Source: Verrucomicrobiales bacterium
Lineage (GTDB): Bacteria > Verrucomicrobiota > Verrucomicrobiia > Verrucomicrobiales > DEV007
Assembly: GCA_016795505.1 (NCBI GenBank)
Contig: JAEUHH010000032.1
Coordinates: 1-42,361 of the forward strand
DNA: 42,361 bases
Direction of reading: 5' to 3'
The position numbers and the translations under genes were made by a program. Of the stretch, positions 32,501 to 41,075 are shown one piece after another. The notes beneath the pieces were generated by a model. That model saw only the letters and a list, made by a program, of their open reading frames with translations. It searched no databases and was not told where the DNA came from. Within the stretch, counting starts at the first letter, position 1; each line of letters opens with the position of its first letter.

Positions 32501-35500
32501 ACGGCGCCAAATCGGGCTCGACGATCTTCGATGCCGCATCGGTCACTCTGAATGCAGGCAGTTTGGACCGGAGCTTTGCCCAGATCGGCTCCGGTGGCTT
32601 TGGCGCGACCGGGAATGTGACAGGCGATACGCTGGTCAATTTGGTGAACACCTCGGCTGGCGCGGTCAATCTGAACGCCGGTGCCGGCGCGGGTGCCTAT
32701 GCCCAGATCGGGGCGGGAGGCAGTGGCGCGACTGGCAGCCATACTTCCAATACGCTGGTGGCATCGGCCGCGACAGCGTCGGACATTTCTCTCAACGCCG
32801 GCGGCGGCGGCACGGGCGCCTTTGTCCAGATCGGGGCTGGCGGCCTGAATGTCGACGGGACCCTGATCGGGGATACGTCGGTGATCACGTTGGGTAATGT
32901 GACCCTCACGGCGGGAGGAACCACGGATACCTATGCCCAGATCGGCTTGGGTGGTTCGGATGCCGATGGCAACCAGTCGGGAGCCACCCTGGTGCAGGGC
33001 GAGGCGATCCAGATGACCAGCGGAGCCGGCAATGGGGCCTACACACAGGTTGGCAGCGGCGGCTTGAACTCCAGTGGCAACAAGCAGGGTGACAGTTCCG
33101 TCTTCGGTGCGTCGATCCTGGCCAGTGCGGGCACTGGCTCGGGTGCCTATTCCCAGATTGGCAATGGTGGGGCTGCCTCCGGCGGCGCGGGTGCGGTGAT
33201 GTCGGGCAATGTGTCGGCTTCGGCCACCAGTGGCAGCGTGGTGCTGCAGGGTGGCGGGGTGGCGAACGCCTACGTGCAGGTCGGACATGGTGGGGTGGAC
33301 TCCAATTCCGCAACCCAATCGGGTGATGTCTCGGTGACGGCCGACAGCGGCAACGTGGAACTGCTGGCTGGCACAGCCAACGATGCCTTTGCCCAGATCG
33401 GCCATGGTGGCAATCGCAGCACGGCGACTTCGTCGCTCGGCCTGGCGGGTGAGCGGGTCACGGTGTTTGCGAACGTCGATGTCATCATGACGGCTTCGAA
33501 TGCCGGAGTGGCAGCGGCTTCCCGGATTGGTCATGGCGGTCATTTGGTGACGACACCCGCCCTGAACGGCGATGTGGAAGTGCTGGCCGGGGAGAATCTG
33601 ACGATGACTGCTGGAGGTGCCGATATTGCCTATGTGCAGATCGGGCTCGGGGGTGCCGGCGTGACGGGTACGAAGACCGGGTCGGTCTCGGCTGATGCCG
33701 GGTCAAATCTGACTCTGAGCGCGGGATCTGGCACGGGTGCATTTGCGCAGGTGGGCAGCGGTGGTGGCTTTTCGCAGGGCGGAGCGGCTTCGAATGGTGA
33801 TATCATCGGCGATGTGAGCGCCTCGGCTCTCACGGGAACGGCATCGATCCTGGCCGGCACGGGCGTCAATTCGTTCGCCCAGATCGGCGCGGGTGGCTTG
33901 AGTGTGAACGGCATCAAGACCAGCGGCACGACCTTGGACGCCGGGGACATCGTCGTGACAGCGGGATCGGACGATGCGACCTACGCGATGGTTGGCGCAG
34001 GTGGTCTCGGCGCGGGAGGGAACATTACAGGAGACACCACCGCCAACGCCAGCGTCGCCGGCGTCAGTGTGACGACAGGCACGGGTGATCGCGCATTCGC
34101 CCAGATCGGGGCAGGAGGGGACTCCGCTGACGGCACGCACACCACCGCCACCTCGGTGCTGGCGGTGGGAGACGTGGTCATCGATGCGAGCGCCGCCACC
34201 CTGAACAGTTACGCCCAGATCGGTGCCGGCGGAAACGATCTGGATGGAGCGATCACGGGAGCGACCAATGTGATCACGTTCGGCAATGTGACCCTGACCA
34301 GTGGATCGGTGGCGGGGGCCTACACGCAGATTGGCTCCGGCGGTTTCGACAGCGATGGGCTCCGTGACGGCGGCACCACCGTTCAGGGGACGAATATTTC
34401 TCTCACTGCCGGCAGCGGTGCGAGCGCCTACTCGATGATCGGTATGGGCGGCACCACGACGAGCGGCAGCAAGACGGGCGACACGACTGTGACCGGTGAT
34501 GCCGTCACGGTCACGGCTGGTGACGGAGATTTCTCCTTCGCCCAGATCGGCAATGGCGGCTATTCCAGTGGTGGATTGGGCACGACCTTCTCTGGATTCA
34601 CGACCGTCACGGCGGCAGTGGGTGATGTCGCAGTTCAGGGCGGCGCCGGGTCGGTAGCCTATGCCCAGATCGGCAATGGCGGCGTGACAAACACGGCGAC
34701 CAATCTGCTTGGCGGCGCATTTGTCTCCGCTTTCGGAAATGTCAATGTTGCGGCGGGTGATGGCGGCTCGGCCAGTGCCCAGATCGGCAACGGTGGCTCA
34801 GGAGCAGTCAATCAGGTGATCGGAGATCCTGGCGACCGCATCGATGTGTTGGCCGGCGGCAACATCACCGTCTCGGGCTCCGACGTGGGCGATTTCAGCA
34901 CTGCTCAGATCGGCCATGGCGGACGGATTGTCACCTCCTTGAGCATGGATGCCGATGTGTTCGTGCAGGCCGGTGGAACGGTGACGGTTGAGGGTGGCGA
35001 TGCCAATCAGGCGGCTGCCCAGATCGGTCACGGCGGCCCGGGAGCCAGCGGAGACAAGGGTGGTCTGATTTTTGTTGAGTCTTTTGGCTCCGATGTGGTG
35101 GTGAATCGTGGCGCCGGACAGAATGCCTATGGCAAAATCGGGCATGGCGACCAGATGTTCACCGGCACTGGCAGTGGCGCCGGATCCGGCAGTGGCACGG
35201 GCGCCCTGGTGGGTGACATCCAGGTCTCTGCCGGCAACAATGTCAGCCTCGATCAGGGCATGATCGGTCATGCTGACACCCGTTTTGCGGGAGTGGGGCC
35301 GGCCACCGGAAATACTTTCGTGGCCGCGAGTCGGATCGATCCCATCGCGGGAACCGGAGCCGTGGTGGCTAACTCCGGTTCCGTCTTTGAGTCGGGTGGA
35401 GCGGATGAATTGCGTTTTTACATGCCTCTCCGCGCGAATAACCAGATGCTTGCCGGCACGCTATTGAATGGCACGAATTACCTCGGTGCCAAGGTGGACC

Positions 35501-36747
35501 CGCTCAATCAGCAGGCCGACGAGTTCGTCATCCATCAACTGCAAAATGGCACTCTGGTGGAAGTGCTGACTCCGAGTGAGCATGGCAATCTGGTTGGTTC
35601 GGACGTGACCTTCCCCGATACGGCGAACTACAGCACCGCGCTGGGTAATTACAGCCTCTACTACGACACCATCGTGGTCCTTCAGGCTGGGCCTCCCGGT
35701 ACTCCCGGTGGTGGTGCCGGCGGAGCGGGAGGCGCCGGCGGGGCCGGTGGTGCGGGCGGAGCTGGCGGAGCTGGAGCGGGCGGTGCGGCTGGCAGTGCCG
35801 GCGGCGGCACGCCCACGCCGACAGTCATCGGCGTCGGTCCCGACGGGAAACCGATCGTGGTGGTGGCGGTGCCGGGTGAGGAGTTGCCTTTGATCATTAC
35901 CAGCGAAGATGGAGTGGTGGGCTTTGCCCCCGGACGGCTCTATCCTGGTTCTCCCTTCTTCCCGGTTGGCTTTTACATGGAAGGTGAGTTGGACAACCGC
36001 TTCTACGACGACCAGCACCCGATTATCGTCGACTACGCTCGTCAGGGCGATGTCATCTACCGTGACCTGCTGGAAGGCTTCGATGCCGGATACCAGACCC
36101 GGACTGAAGGGTGGAGCAGCTACAATGTCTTTGGTGGTGATGGCGTGACTGTGCCCTTTATCTATGTGCCCGAGGAAGAGGCCGGGGATGACGATTTGCG
36201 CCGCGGCTTGGAGCAAATGCAGGGAGATTTCGAGCGCGCGGCCGATACCGCCGGTGGCGTTCCTCCCGCAACCGATGGGGCAGCTCAACCCGCCGTGGAA
36301 CTGCCGTCCGCCCCGCCGGCTCCGGCTGGTGCGATGGATGGCGGTGCCGCCGATCCGTTTGGTGCTCCGCCGGCTGCGCCGGCGGCAGGCTCTGATCCGT
36401 TTGGCGCTCCGCCGGCCGCACCCGCGGCTCCGGCTGCACCGGCGGCAGGCTCTGATCCGTTTGGCGCTCCGCCGGCCGCACCTGCGGCTCCGGCTGCACC
36501 GGCGGCAGGCTCTGATCCGTTTGGTGCTCCGCCGGCTGCGCCCCCCGCGGCTCCGGCTGCTCCGGCGGCAGGCTCTGACCCGTTTGGCGCTCCGCCGGCC
36601 GCACCTGCGGCTCCGGCTGCTCCGGCGGCAGGCTCTGATCCGTTTGGTGCTCCGCCGGCCGCACCTGCGGCTCCGGCTGCTCCGGCGGCAGGCTCTGATC
36701 CGTTTGGTGCTCCGCCGGCCGCGCCCGCGACGCCTCCGCAGCAGTGA
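29548..36747 (+). CDS. giant filamentous-hemagglutinin-like secreted repeat protein (TpsA-like)
   Basis: 2399 residues from ATG 29548; an in-frame ATG at 29506 would add 14 residues that spoil the signal (MKTLTSSLRRSQTLQKS, then LLALTFPGLGLLPMPLLA). Domains: TPS/haemagg_act (about 34-210) with IINWQDFSIGAGEITQF, the secretion-type NPNG in KIFVINPNGIMVG; beta-helix with Gly-rich SGG repeats (210-620); LLLDPTNITVN near 638; about 27 repeats of 36-45 residues with QIGxGG core (851-1871, for example YAQIGNGG, FAQIGSGG); a Gly/Ala linker (2050-2089); an unrecognised globular part (2091-2237); and a Pro/Ala tail (2269-2399). It is probably a surface adhesin exported by two-partner secretion, though no TpsB is in the window. 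A 22-bp dispersed repeat pair lies inside at 30504-30540. Confidence 0.9.
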   Translation: MKTLTSSLRRSQTLQKSLLALTFPGLGLLPMPLLANPSGGVVVNGVAEIGDGLGGHLIINQGSDKAIINWQDFSIGAGEITQFIQPGSGSATLNRVVSGNPSAIHGALQANGKIFVINPNGIMVGPSGSIDVAGLVLSTLDVSDAEFMAGGDMVFRGNSSAGVSNFGRINAIGGDVFLIGKTVTNAGAITASGTVGLAAGEEVLITANPDANGERVFVKPSGSGGVSNGVTNTGTIEGSAVELKAHGNLYALAINNSGSIRATGASASGGRVFLRAPGGRVDNSGSIAATVPGGNGGRILIEGAIVNAGGTIDAGATTQQGRGGEVTLLGEQINVPNGARISADGGTGGTVRIGGLAGETQATSISVGSGARVSADGSAGNGGSVSILGGLNSAVTVGGNVSANGADGFSAGTVSVNGAAVGLAQGGALSASGGTGGAVALTAADSLNIDGTVEAMGREAVGGLVTAKADGNLSVGSSGAINTGGQTSGGLVVVDSDNGTTKIAGTVSATGTTGAGGEVRVTGPAIEVLGGATLNASGETAGGALRVGGGVQGADASMANATTTTVANGATLKADGIGNDSTGGSVVVWADGDTDFRGSISAQGGQQGGFVEVSGKQTLLFDGSVDTTDLNGGAGTLLLDPTNITVNTAASGANNIQNTALQAALAANNVVISTQSAGADAGWISVEADVNWNSAFSLTLLAEDSIYIARDVRNAGTGNVNLLAGWDSANFSFTDIGGSGTASTTPFGVLAAGDVDMATAFGSPAAFGNNNGSIFIGRNQAGAQGNGVEVGSRLGGTNAIGYGLTLVGNDATADGFAQLGVRPVAGATTATGDIRVNLKAGGLTMEGGNASGSYTQIGHGGLGSAATAIDSDITVEFLELGDVSIQGGAAANSYAQIGNGGSGVGGTKDGAVMMTQFLNFNLAAGNAVGSYAQVGHGGFNGGGVIGGTTLADITLLGTANSLATISGAGGNDAYALIGNGGSGSNGAKSGSTIFDAASVTLNAGSLDRSFAQIGSGGFGATGNVTGDTLVNLVNTSAGAVNLNAGAGAGAYAQIGAGGSGATGSHTSNTLVASAATASDISLNAGGGGTGAFVQIGAGGLNVDGTLIGDTSVITLGNVTLTAGGTTDTYAQIGLGGSDADGNQSGATLVQGEAIQMTSGAGNGAYTQVGSGGLNSSGNKQGDSSVFGASILASAGTGSGAYSQIGNGGAASGGAGAVMSGNVSASATSGSVVLQGGGVANAYVQVGHGGVDSNSATQSGDVSVTADSGNVELLAGTANDAFAQIGHGGNRSTATSSLGLAGERVTVFANVDVIMTASNAGVAAASRIGHGGHLVTTPALNGDVEVLAGENLTMTAGGADIAYVQIGLGGAGVTGTKTGSVSADAGSNLTLSAGSGTGAFAQVGSGGGFSQGGAASNGDIIGDVSASALTGTASILAGTGVNSFAQIGAGGLSVNGIKTSGTTLDAGDIVVTAGSDDATYAMVGAGGLGAGGNITGDTTANASVAGVSVTTGTGDRAFAQIGAGGDSADGTHTTATSVLAVGDVVIDASAATLNSYAQIGAGGNDLDGAITGATNVITFGNVTLTSGSVAGAYTQIGSGGFDSDGLRDGGTTVQGTNISLTAGSGASAYSMIGMGGTTTSGSKTGDTTVTGDAVTVTAGDGDFSFAQIGNGGYSSGGLGTTFSGFTTVTAAVGDVAVQGGAGSVAYAQIGNGGVTNTATNLLGGAFVSAFGNVNVAAGDGGSASAQIGNGGSGAVNQVIGDPGDRIDVLAGGNITVSGSDVGDFSTAQIGHGGRIVTSLSMDADVFVQAGGTVTVEGGDANQAAAQIGHGGPGASGDKGGLIFVESFGSDVVVNRGAGQNAYGKIGHGDQMFTGTGSGAGSGSGTGALVGDIQVSAGNNVSLDQGMIGHADTRFAGVGPATGNTFVAASRIDPIAGTGAVVANSGSVFESGGADELRFYMPLRANNQMLAGTLLNGTNYLGAKVDPLNQQADEFVIHQLQNGTLVEVLTPSEHGNLVGSDVTFPDTANYSTALGNYSLYYDTIVVLQAGPPGTPGGGAGGAGGAGGAGGAGGAGGAGAGGAAGSAGGGTPTPTVIGVGPDGKPIVVVAVPGEELPLIITSEDGVVGFAPGRLYPGSPFFPVGFYMEGELDNRFYDDQHPIIVDYARQGDVIYRDLLEGFDAGYQTRTEGWSSYNVFGGDGVTVPFIYVPEEEAGDDDLRRGLEQMQGDFERAADTAGGVPPATDGAAQPAVELPSAPPAPAGAMDGGAADPFGAPPAAPAAGSDPFGAPPAAPAAPAAPAAGSDPFGAPPAAPAAPAAPAAGSDPFGAPPAAPPAAPAAPAAGSDPFGAPPAAPAAPAAPAAGSDPFGAPPAAPAAPAAPAAGSDPFGAPPAAPATPPQQ
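30504..30540. repeat. 22-bp repeat pair inside the adhesin gene
   Basis: ACAGGGT at 30504 and its reverse complement ACCCTGT at 30526 are 22 bp apart, as in the intergenic clusters. The flanks extend it to CCAACAGGGT and ACCCTGTTGG. The ATCGG core is not kept. In frame it encodes TTQQGRGGEVTLLGEQ, which also fits the normal beta-helix pattern, so it may be a chance match. Confidence 0.4.
32110..35160 (+). repeat. about 27 in-frame QIGxGG repeats with higher-order duplication
   Basis: Each repeat spans roughly 108-135 bp and carries a core such as YAQIGNGG, FAQIGAGG or YTQVGSGG. The order of variants recurs: TSVITLGNVTLTAGG near 32875 and TNVITFGNVTLTSGS near 34264 are in register with neighbours on both sides (TKDGAV/TKTGSV, NVTGDT/NITGDT, GSHTSNT/GTHTTAT). 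The DNA offset is about 1.39-1.41 kb, so a block of about 11-12 repeats appears to have been duplicated and has since diverged. Confidence 0.85.
36352..36740 (+). repeat. 60-bp tandem repeat encoding a Pro/Ala tail
   Basis: GATCCGTTTGG-type starts lie at 36352, 36394, 36454, 36514, 36577, 36637 and 36697, that is units of 42, 60, 60, 63, 60 and 60 bp. They encode seven DPFGAPPAAP elements joined by APAAPAAGS. DNA identity between units is very high, so length variation by slippage is likely. Confidence 0.9.
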
Positions 36748-36758
36748 TGACTTAAAAC

Positions 36759-36797
36759 GCCCCCCTGCTCGCCGTTTTGGAAGGCGGGTGAGGGGGC
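36759..36797. terminator. strong GC-rich hairpin between convergent genes
   Basis: GCCCCCCTGCTCGCC (36759-36773) pairs with GGCGGGTGAGGGGGC (36783-36797) over about 13 positions with G-U pairs and bulges, loop GTTTTGGAA. It lies 12 bp after the adhesin stop and 42 bp before the stop of the convergent SGNH gene. AAAAC before and CCCTATTTCT after give weak U-tracts in both directions. Confidence 0.6.
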
Positions 36798-36838
36798 CCC
36801 TATTTCTGCCTTCTCGGAGGGGAACGGCCCCTCGTCTG

Positions 36839-38038
36839 TCAGACTTCCTTCACTTGCGGCAGATCCAACGCCTGCCTGAGAATGGGCTCAAAGGCATCCG
36901 CTTGACGGACAAATCCAAGATCATTCGGGTGCGATCCGTCTGTGGTGGCTTCGTCGTCGGTGCCCAACAGAGCGGCTCCCTCGAGATATTGCAGACCCTT
37001 CACACCCGAGGCGATCAGGTTGTCAAAAGCCCGGATGTAAGCCGACCGGCTGGTCTGATGCCGTTCGCGGGCGCTTTGCTTGGCCCAGGCATAGCCATAG
37101 GTCCGGTCCTCGACCATTACGATGGGGGTGTCGGGACGGGTCTCGCGCAGTTGGCGCACGAAGGGCTCGGCCCGTTCCGTTACTTCCGCGACGACCATGT
37201 TCGGCAGGCAGTCGAGCACGAATACGGCGGGATCGAGTTCGGCCAGCAGGGCCGCCATCTCGGGTTCCATCTTGCCATTTCCAGAAAAGCCCAGATTGAT
37301 CACCGGCCGGTCCAGTCGCCGTCCCAGGATGGCGGTATGCACCATGCCCGGGCGGGAGGCGCACGCACCGTGGGTGATGGACGTTCCGTAAAAAATGATC
37401 GGCTTCTCCTTTCGCGGGGCGATCGGGGTCGTCTTCGCGCCGGTGGGAAACCCAAACTCCAGTTTGTCGATGCCGTTGTAGAGGGGCAGGTAGGCAGTGT
37501 AGGCCCGCAGGCCGGGGTCGATGCCTTCGGCCAACTTGCCAGACTGGTTCTTTCCGGCATTGTCCTTCCCTTCGCCAGGGCGGAAGACAGACAGCCACCG
37601 CCAGCGCTTTTCAGAGTCGAGGGCGTACAGATCGATGCCGCTCACGCCGGTCGCGGGCATGTGGGCCATGCCGAGGCGCTCACTGCGGAGGGTGTAGCGG
37701 ACGTGAATGGTGGTCGCATCGGTCTGGAAGCGCGTCAGCATGCCGGCGCTATCCTGACTCAGACTCCAGACCGCGTCGCGGACGATGCCCTTGGCCTTCC
37801 GTGGCAGTCGGGCGTAAGGGCGCTCCATGTCCTCCACCGGCCAGCCGCGGCCTTCGATACCCCATTCGGACACATCATGCCACACGATGCCGTTGGCGTC
37901 TGGACCCGGTGCGGAAGGAGCGGCCGGAGTTGCATTCTGGCCAAAAGTCAGCCGTGTGGTGAGCGTACCGCCAAACGCGGCCGCAGAATGCGCCAGAAAG
38001 TGCCGGCGCGACGACGGGGAAGGGGAGAAGGGTGCCAT
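36839..38038 (-). CDS. SGNH/GDSL-type hydrolase, Tat-exported
   Basis: 399 residues. A twin-arginine signal lies at the N-terminus (SSRRHFLAHSAAAFGG). About 50-190 is a beta-sandwich accessory domain as in two-domain verrucomicrobial SGNH proteins (HDVSEWGIEGRGWPVEDMER, ATTIHVRYTLRSERLGM). About 195-385 is the SGNH domain: block I FYGTSITHGACASRPGM with the Ser nucleophile, block II INLGFSGNGKMEPEM with Gly and Asn, block III DCLPNM, and block V DGSHPNDLGF with Asp and His. It may be an esterase for acetylated polysaccharide. It ends opposite the adhesin gene. Confidence 0.9.
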   Translation of the reverse strand: MAPFSPSPSSRRHFLAHSAAAFGGTLTTRLTFGQNATPAAPSAPGPDANGIVWHDVSEWGIEGRGWPVEDMERPYARLPRKAKGIVRDAVWSLSQDSAGMLTRFQTDATTIHVRYTLRSERLGMAHMPATGVSGIDLYALDSEKRWRWLSVFRPGEGKDNAGKNQSGKLAEGIDPGLRAYTAYLPLYNGIDKLEFGFPTGAKTTPIAPRKEKPIIFYGTSITHGACASRPGMVHTAILGRRLDRPVINLGFSGNGKMEPEMAALLAELDPAVFVLDCLPNMVVAEVTERAEPFVRQLRETRPDTPIVMVEDRTYGYAWAKQSARERHQTSRSAYIRAFDNLIASGVKGLQYLEGAALLGTDDEATTDGSHPNDLGFVRQADAFEPILRQALDLPQVKEV

Positions 38039-38199
38039 CGATCGTCAGGATTGCGAAAAAGTCCCCATGGGCGGAACTGATGGCAATGTGGACGAAATCG
38101 GGGCTTCGTCGAGATCGATTTTCTGAAACCGGTTCGCGAGACGGGATGGAATCCGCATCGGTCAAATCAACGCCAGATCGGCTCTGGTCACTGGATCGC
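38039..38199. other. spacer between two minus-strand genes
   Basis: About 160 bp with no clear open frame of its own. It should contain the promoter of the SGNH hydrolase gene. A terminator for the glycosyltransferase is not obvious. Confidence 0.3.
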
Positions 38200-39576
38200 T
38201 CAGGCTGCCGAGCGTTCCTCGGCCAGGCTTTGTTCCAAAAATCGTTCTACCTGATCGAGAAAGGAAACCATGAACTGTTCCGGACGATAGCGGGACATCG
38301 ATTCAGACAGGGAGCGGCGGAGAGTGTCGTGCGACTCCGGCTGCGCGAGAACGGCGAGGATTTTTTCCACCGCCTCCGTTTCGGTCGAGAACCGCAGCGC
38401 CGGGTCGTCCACGATCTCCGCCGGTCCGCCGCAGTCGGGCACAAAGGGGATGCAACCCGAGCCGGCCATCTCTGCCACAGCGATCCCGAAGGCCTCGGCC
38501 GGTCGTGCGTGCAGGCCAAAAGCGGTCGAAGCGAGCAGGGCATCGCGTTCCGCCGACGCCAAAAAGCCCCTCAGTCGGATCCACTCTCCGTGCGATTCCG
38601 CCAGGCGGGTGATCGATTCACCGTAGGTCTGATCGTCGGCCACCCCGGCGATGTCCAGCGTCACCGGGTAGCCCGCTTCGCGGACACGAGCCAGGATGCG
38701 GATGATCGATTCGATGCGCTTCTCCGGCGTGATCCGGCCCAGACAGGCGAAGGAATACGGCTGGCGAGCCACCTCTTCCGCCGCATCCGTGCCTCCCGCG
38801 GGCACATACATTACCGGAGGGAAAACCACCGGGCAGTCATTCAGTCCCAGTTTGTTGGAAGCGAGGATCTCACGGGTCCACGAGGAATTGGCCAGCACCA
38901 TGTCGCCACGTGCATGGAGAGGACGGGAGCGATCACCCCGGAGCCAGTCTCCCAGTGACAGGTAGAGCCGGCGGATCAGGTGATTGCGATGCCGGCCACG
39001 CAGATCCGCGTCGGGGTCCAGTTCGCGGCGCAGTTCCTCGCTCCACGTGTAGTCGCCGATCAATTGGATCCCCGGGCGCCCGAAATCGATCAGATTGTAG
39101 CCACTGATGCAAATGTCGAAGTGCGGAGCCAACTCACGGCAGTAGCGCTGGAAATAGCCGCTCTGGATATGGGCGAACTGAGCCCCGTTTTTCATGCCTG
39201 GCAGTCGGGGAGCACGTTGAAAATTGAGCCGCGCGGCGTCCACCTGGGTTCCGTAGATGCGATTGAACTTCTGCGGGTCAAAGTCCGATGCTGTCACGAA
39301 AGTCACTTCTGCGCCGCTATCCTGAAGCGCTTGGATCGCCCACATCGTGGTGGCTTCCGAGCCACCAAAGCCCATCCAGGGGTGGCATACCAGAGCCGAA
39401 AGCCGGCGCAGGTCGGCCGATTCCGGCGATCGTCCGTGCCCTGGAGGCAAATGGGTCAGAGGGCCAGCCTTGGCGCCTCCGCCGGGTGCAATTTGCTCGC
39501 TTTCGGTTACACTCAGCGATTGTCCGGCACCGGATGCCAAAACCGCTGACGGGGAAGGACGACGAAGCTGGCTCAT
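38200..39576 (-). CDS. glycosyltransferase family 4-like protein
   Basis: 458 residues from ATG 39576; an in-frame TTG at 39600 would add 8 residues. The first 65 residues are a low-complexity, probably unstructured extension rich in Ser, Gly and Pro. The GT-B fold starts with ALVCHPWMGFGGSEATTMWA; the acceptor side continues with DICISGYNLIDFGRPGIQLI. The C-terminal half has FACLGRITPEKRIESIIRIL, VTLDIAGVADDQTYGES, GFLASAERDALLASTAFGLH and EAFGIAVAEMAGSGCIPFVP with the EX7E-type Glu pair. Donor and acceptor are not known. It is divergent from the PAP2 gene, 69 bp away. Confidence 0.88.
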   Translation of the reverse strand: MSQLRRPSPSAVLASGAGQSLSVTESEQIAPGGGAKAGPLTHLPPGHGRSPESADLRRLSALVCHPWMGFGGSEATTMWAIQALQDSGAEVTFVTASDFDPQKFNRIYGTQVDAARLNFQRAPRLPGMKNGAQFAHIQSGYFQRYCRELAPHFDICISGYNLIDFGRPGIQLIGDYTWSEELRRELDPDADLRGRHRNHLIRRLYLSLGDWLRGDRSRPLHARGDMVLANSSWTREILASNKLGLNDCPVVFPPVMYVPAGGTDAAEEVARQPYSFACLGRITPEKRIESIIRILARVREAGYPVTLDIAGVADDQTYGESITRLAESHGEWIRLRGFLASAERDALLASTAFGLHARPAEAFGIAVAEMAGSGCIPFVPDCGGPAEIVDDPALRFSTETEAVEKILAVLAQPESHDTLRRSLSESMSRYRPEQFMVSFLDQVERFLEQSLAEERSAA

Positions 39577-39645
39577 TAGATATTTGACTAGTTCTGACAA
39601 TTATAGCTCAAAACGCGCGTTCGCAAATCAAATTCTGGAAAAATT
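39577..39645. promoter_or_regulatory. short AT-rich divergent promoter region
   Basis: Only 69 bp separate the glycosyltransferase (minus) and PAP2 (plus) genes, and they are AT-rich. TTGACT near 39583 and AATTATAG near 39599 look like promoter elements, but the spacing between them is too short for a standard sigma-70 pair. Confidence 0.4.
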
Positions 39646-41055
39646 GTGTTTTTGCGTAAAAACAGAATTATTAGAATCGTTTTTGATTCGCTGACTCCCT
39701 TCGCGCTGGCCTGGGCGCTTTCTGTCTGGATTTCATCATCGGGCCTCGACCTCGCCTGGCAGCATGCCGCCTTTGATGCCGATACTGGCACTTGGGCGGC
39801 TGGGGACCACTGGTTGTGGCGGGCGCTCTACGATTTTGGCACCTATCCCGTCATCGTTGTGGGGGCGCTGGCTGTGGTCGCTCTGGCAGCCGGCTATCGA
39901 GGTGGCTGGTGGCGACAGTGGAGGCGGGTCGCCCTGTTCGCCCTGTCCCTGCTCGCCATCGGATCGGGTTTGATCACCAATCTCTGGCTCAAGGAGACTT
40001 GGGGCCGCCCGCGTCCGCGTGAGGTCGAAGAATTCGGCGGCCGGCAGCCCTTTGAGGACGTCTTCTCGATGGATCTCACCGGGGCTGGGAAATCCTTCCC
40101 TTGCGGCCATGCCACGGCGGGCTTCTTCTTCATCGGTCTCTGGTTATTGCTGCGCCGCTCACGGCCAGGGATGGCGGCGATTGCCCTGGCTGCGTCGCTC
40201 GCGTGGGGTGGGCTCATCGGCTATGCCCGCATGCTTCAGGGCGGGCATTTCGGGAGCGATGTCGTGTGGGCGGCCGGAGTGATGTGGATCACCGCAGCGC
40301 TGCTCTTCTATGCCTTTGGTCTGGATCGATCGATACGCGACCGCGTGGCTGAATGCGGTGGCTCCGGCCGTATACCTCTCTGGGTGAAAGCTGGCGGATC
40401 CCTCGGAGTCGCGGCCGTGGTGGGCAGTGTCCTGCTGGCGACTCCCTATCAGGCGCGGCGGGATATTCATCCCTTGGAGCCAGGTGCGGCTGATGCCACC
40501 GCGCGGGGATCGATCAAAGTCTGGCTCGGAGACATCGACGTCACGCCGGGGCCCTCATTTCGTATTTCCGGGCAAGCCTATGGGCATGGCGTGCCGACTT
40601 CCGAGATCGCTGACCGCTGGGAGGAATCGATCGACCCGGACGGCATCTGGCGGTTCAAATACCACCAACGCCTCAGTGGCCGCTTCACTGAAGTCGCGCA
40701 GACCCTCGCGGCCACGATCCCCTGGACGCGCGTCGATTTTCTCAAATGGGACCTCGGCCCCGGCCGCACCCGCATGCACCTGCCCACCGTCGACGCCGAG
40801 GTAAAGATCGAACTGGTCCTGCGCGAGGCTGATCTGATCGTCCTGCTCGATCCCGGCGTGTCAGTCCGACTCGAAGGCGATGGAGTTCAGCCATTTGCCG
40901 CCGTGGACGGCACCGATGTCCAGAGCGGAGCCGAGCCGGTCGATGGAGAAAGCAGTCTCGACTATCGGATCGTCGTCACCGGGCGCACCGGCGGGACCAT
41001 CCGCTTCGAGGCCGCGTCGCCCAAAAACGACATGGCACCCCGCGGGGAAATGTGA
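39646..41055 (+). CDS. PAP2-family membrane phosphatase with C-terminal beta-rich domain
   Basis: 469 residues from GTG 39646. The N-terminal half is a six-helix PAP2 enzyme: motif 1 KETWGRPRP, motif 2 FPCGHATAGF (the usual PSGH is PCGH here), motif 3 ARMLQGGHFGSDV, giving the His-His-Asp phosphatase site. Such enzymes remove phosphate from undecaprenyl-PP, lipid A or phosphatidylglycerol phosphate. From about residue 255 a water-soluble domain follows (GSIKVWLGDIDVTPGPSFRI, VDAEVKIELVLREADLIVLL, LDYRIVVTGRTGGTIRFEA) with the strand pattern of DUF4097-like beta-helix adhesins. That fusion is unusual. The stop overlaps a possible GTG start of the next gene (GTGA). Confidence 0.85.
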   Translation: MFLRKNRIIRIVFDSLTPFALAWALSVWISSSGLDLAWQHAAFDADTGTWAAGDHWLWRALYDFGTYPVIVVGALAVVALAAGYRGGWWRQWRRVALFALSLLAIGSGLITNLWLKETWGRPRPREVEEFGGRQPFEDVFSMDLTGAGKSFPCGHATAGFFFIGLWLLLRRSRPGMAAIALAASLAWGGLIGYARMLQGGHFGSDVVWAAGVMWITAALLFYAFGLDRSIRDRVAECGGSGRIPLWVKAGGSLGVAAVVGSVLLATPYQARRDIHPLEPGAADATARGSIKVWLGDIDVTPGPSFRISGQAYGHGVPTSEIADRWEESIDPDGIWRFKYHQRLSGRFTEVAQTLAATIPWTRVDFLKWDLGPGRTRMHLPTVDAEVKIELVLREADLIVLLDPGVSVRLEGDGVQPFAAVDGTDVQSGAEPVDGESSLDYRIVVTGRTGGTIRFEAASPKNDMAPRGEM

Positions 41056-41075
41056 TTAGCTGGCAGAGTCCTCCC

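Noticed and set aside
28537-33543. 1668-residue minus-strand frame across the coiled-coil gene and the adhesin
   Set aside because: It crosses two real plus-strand genes and a promoter region; its His/Arg/Thr-rich repeats are the complement of the adhesin repeats.
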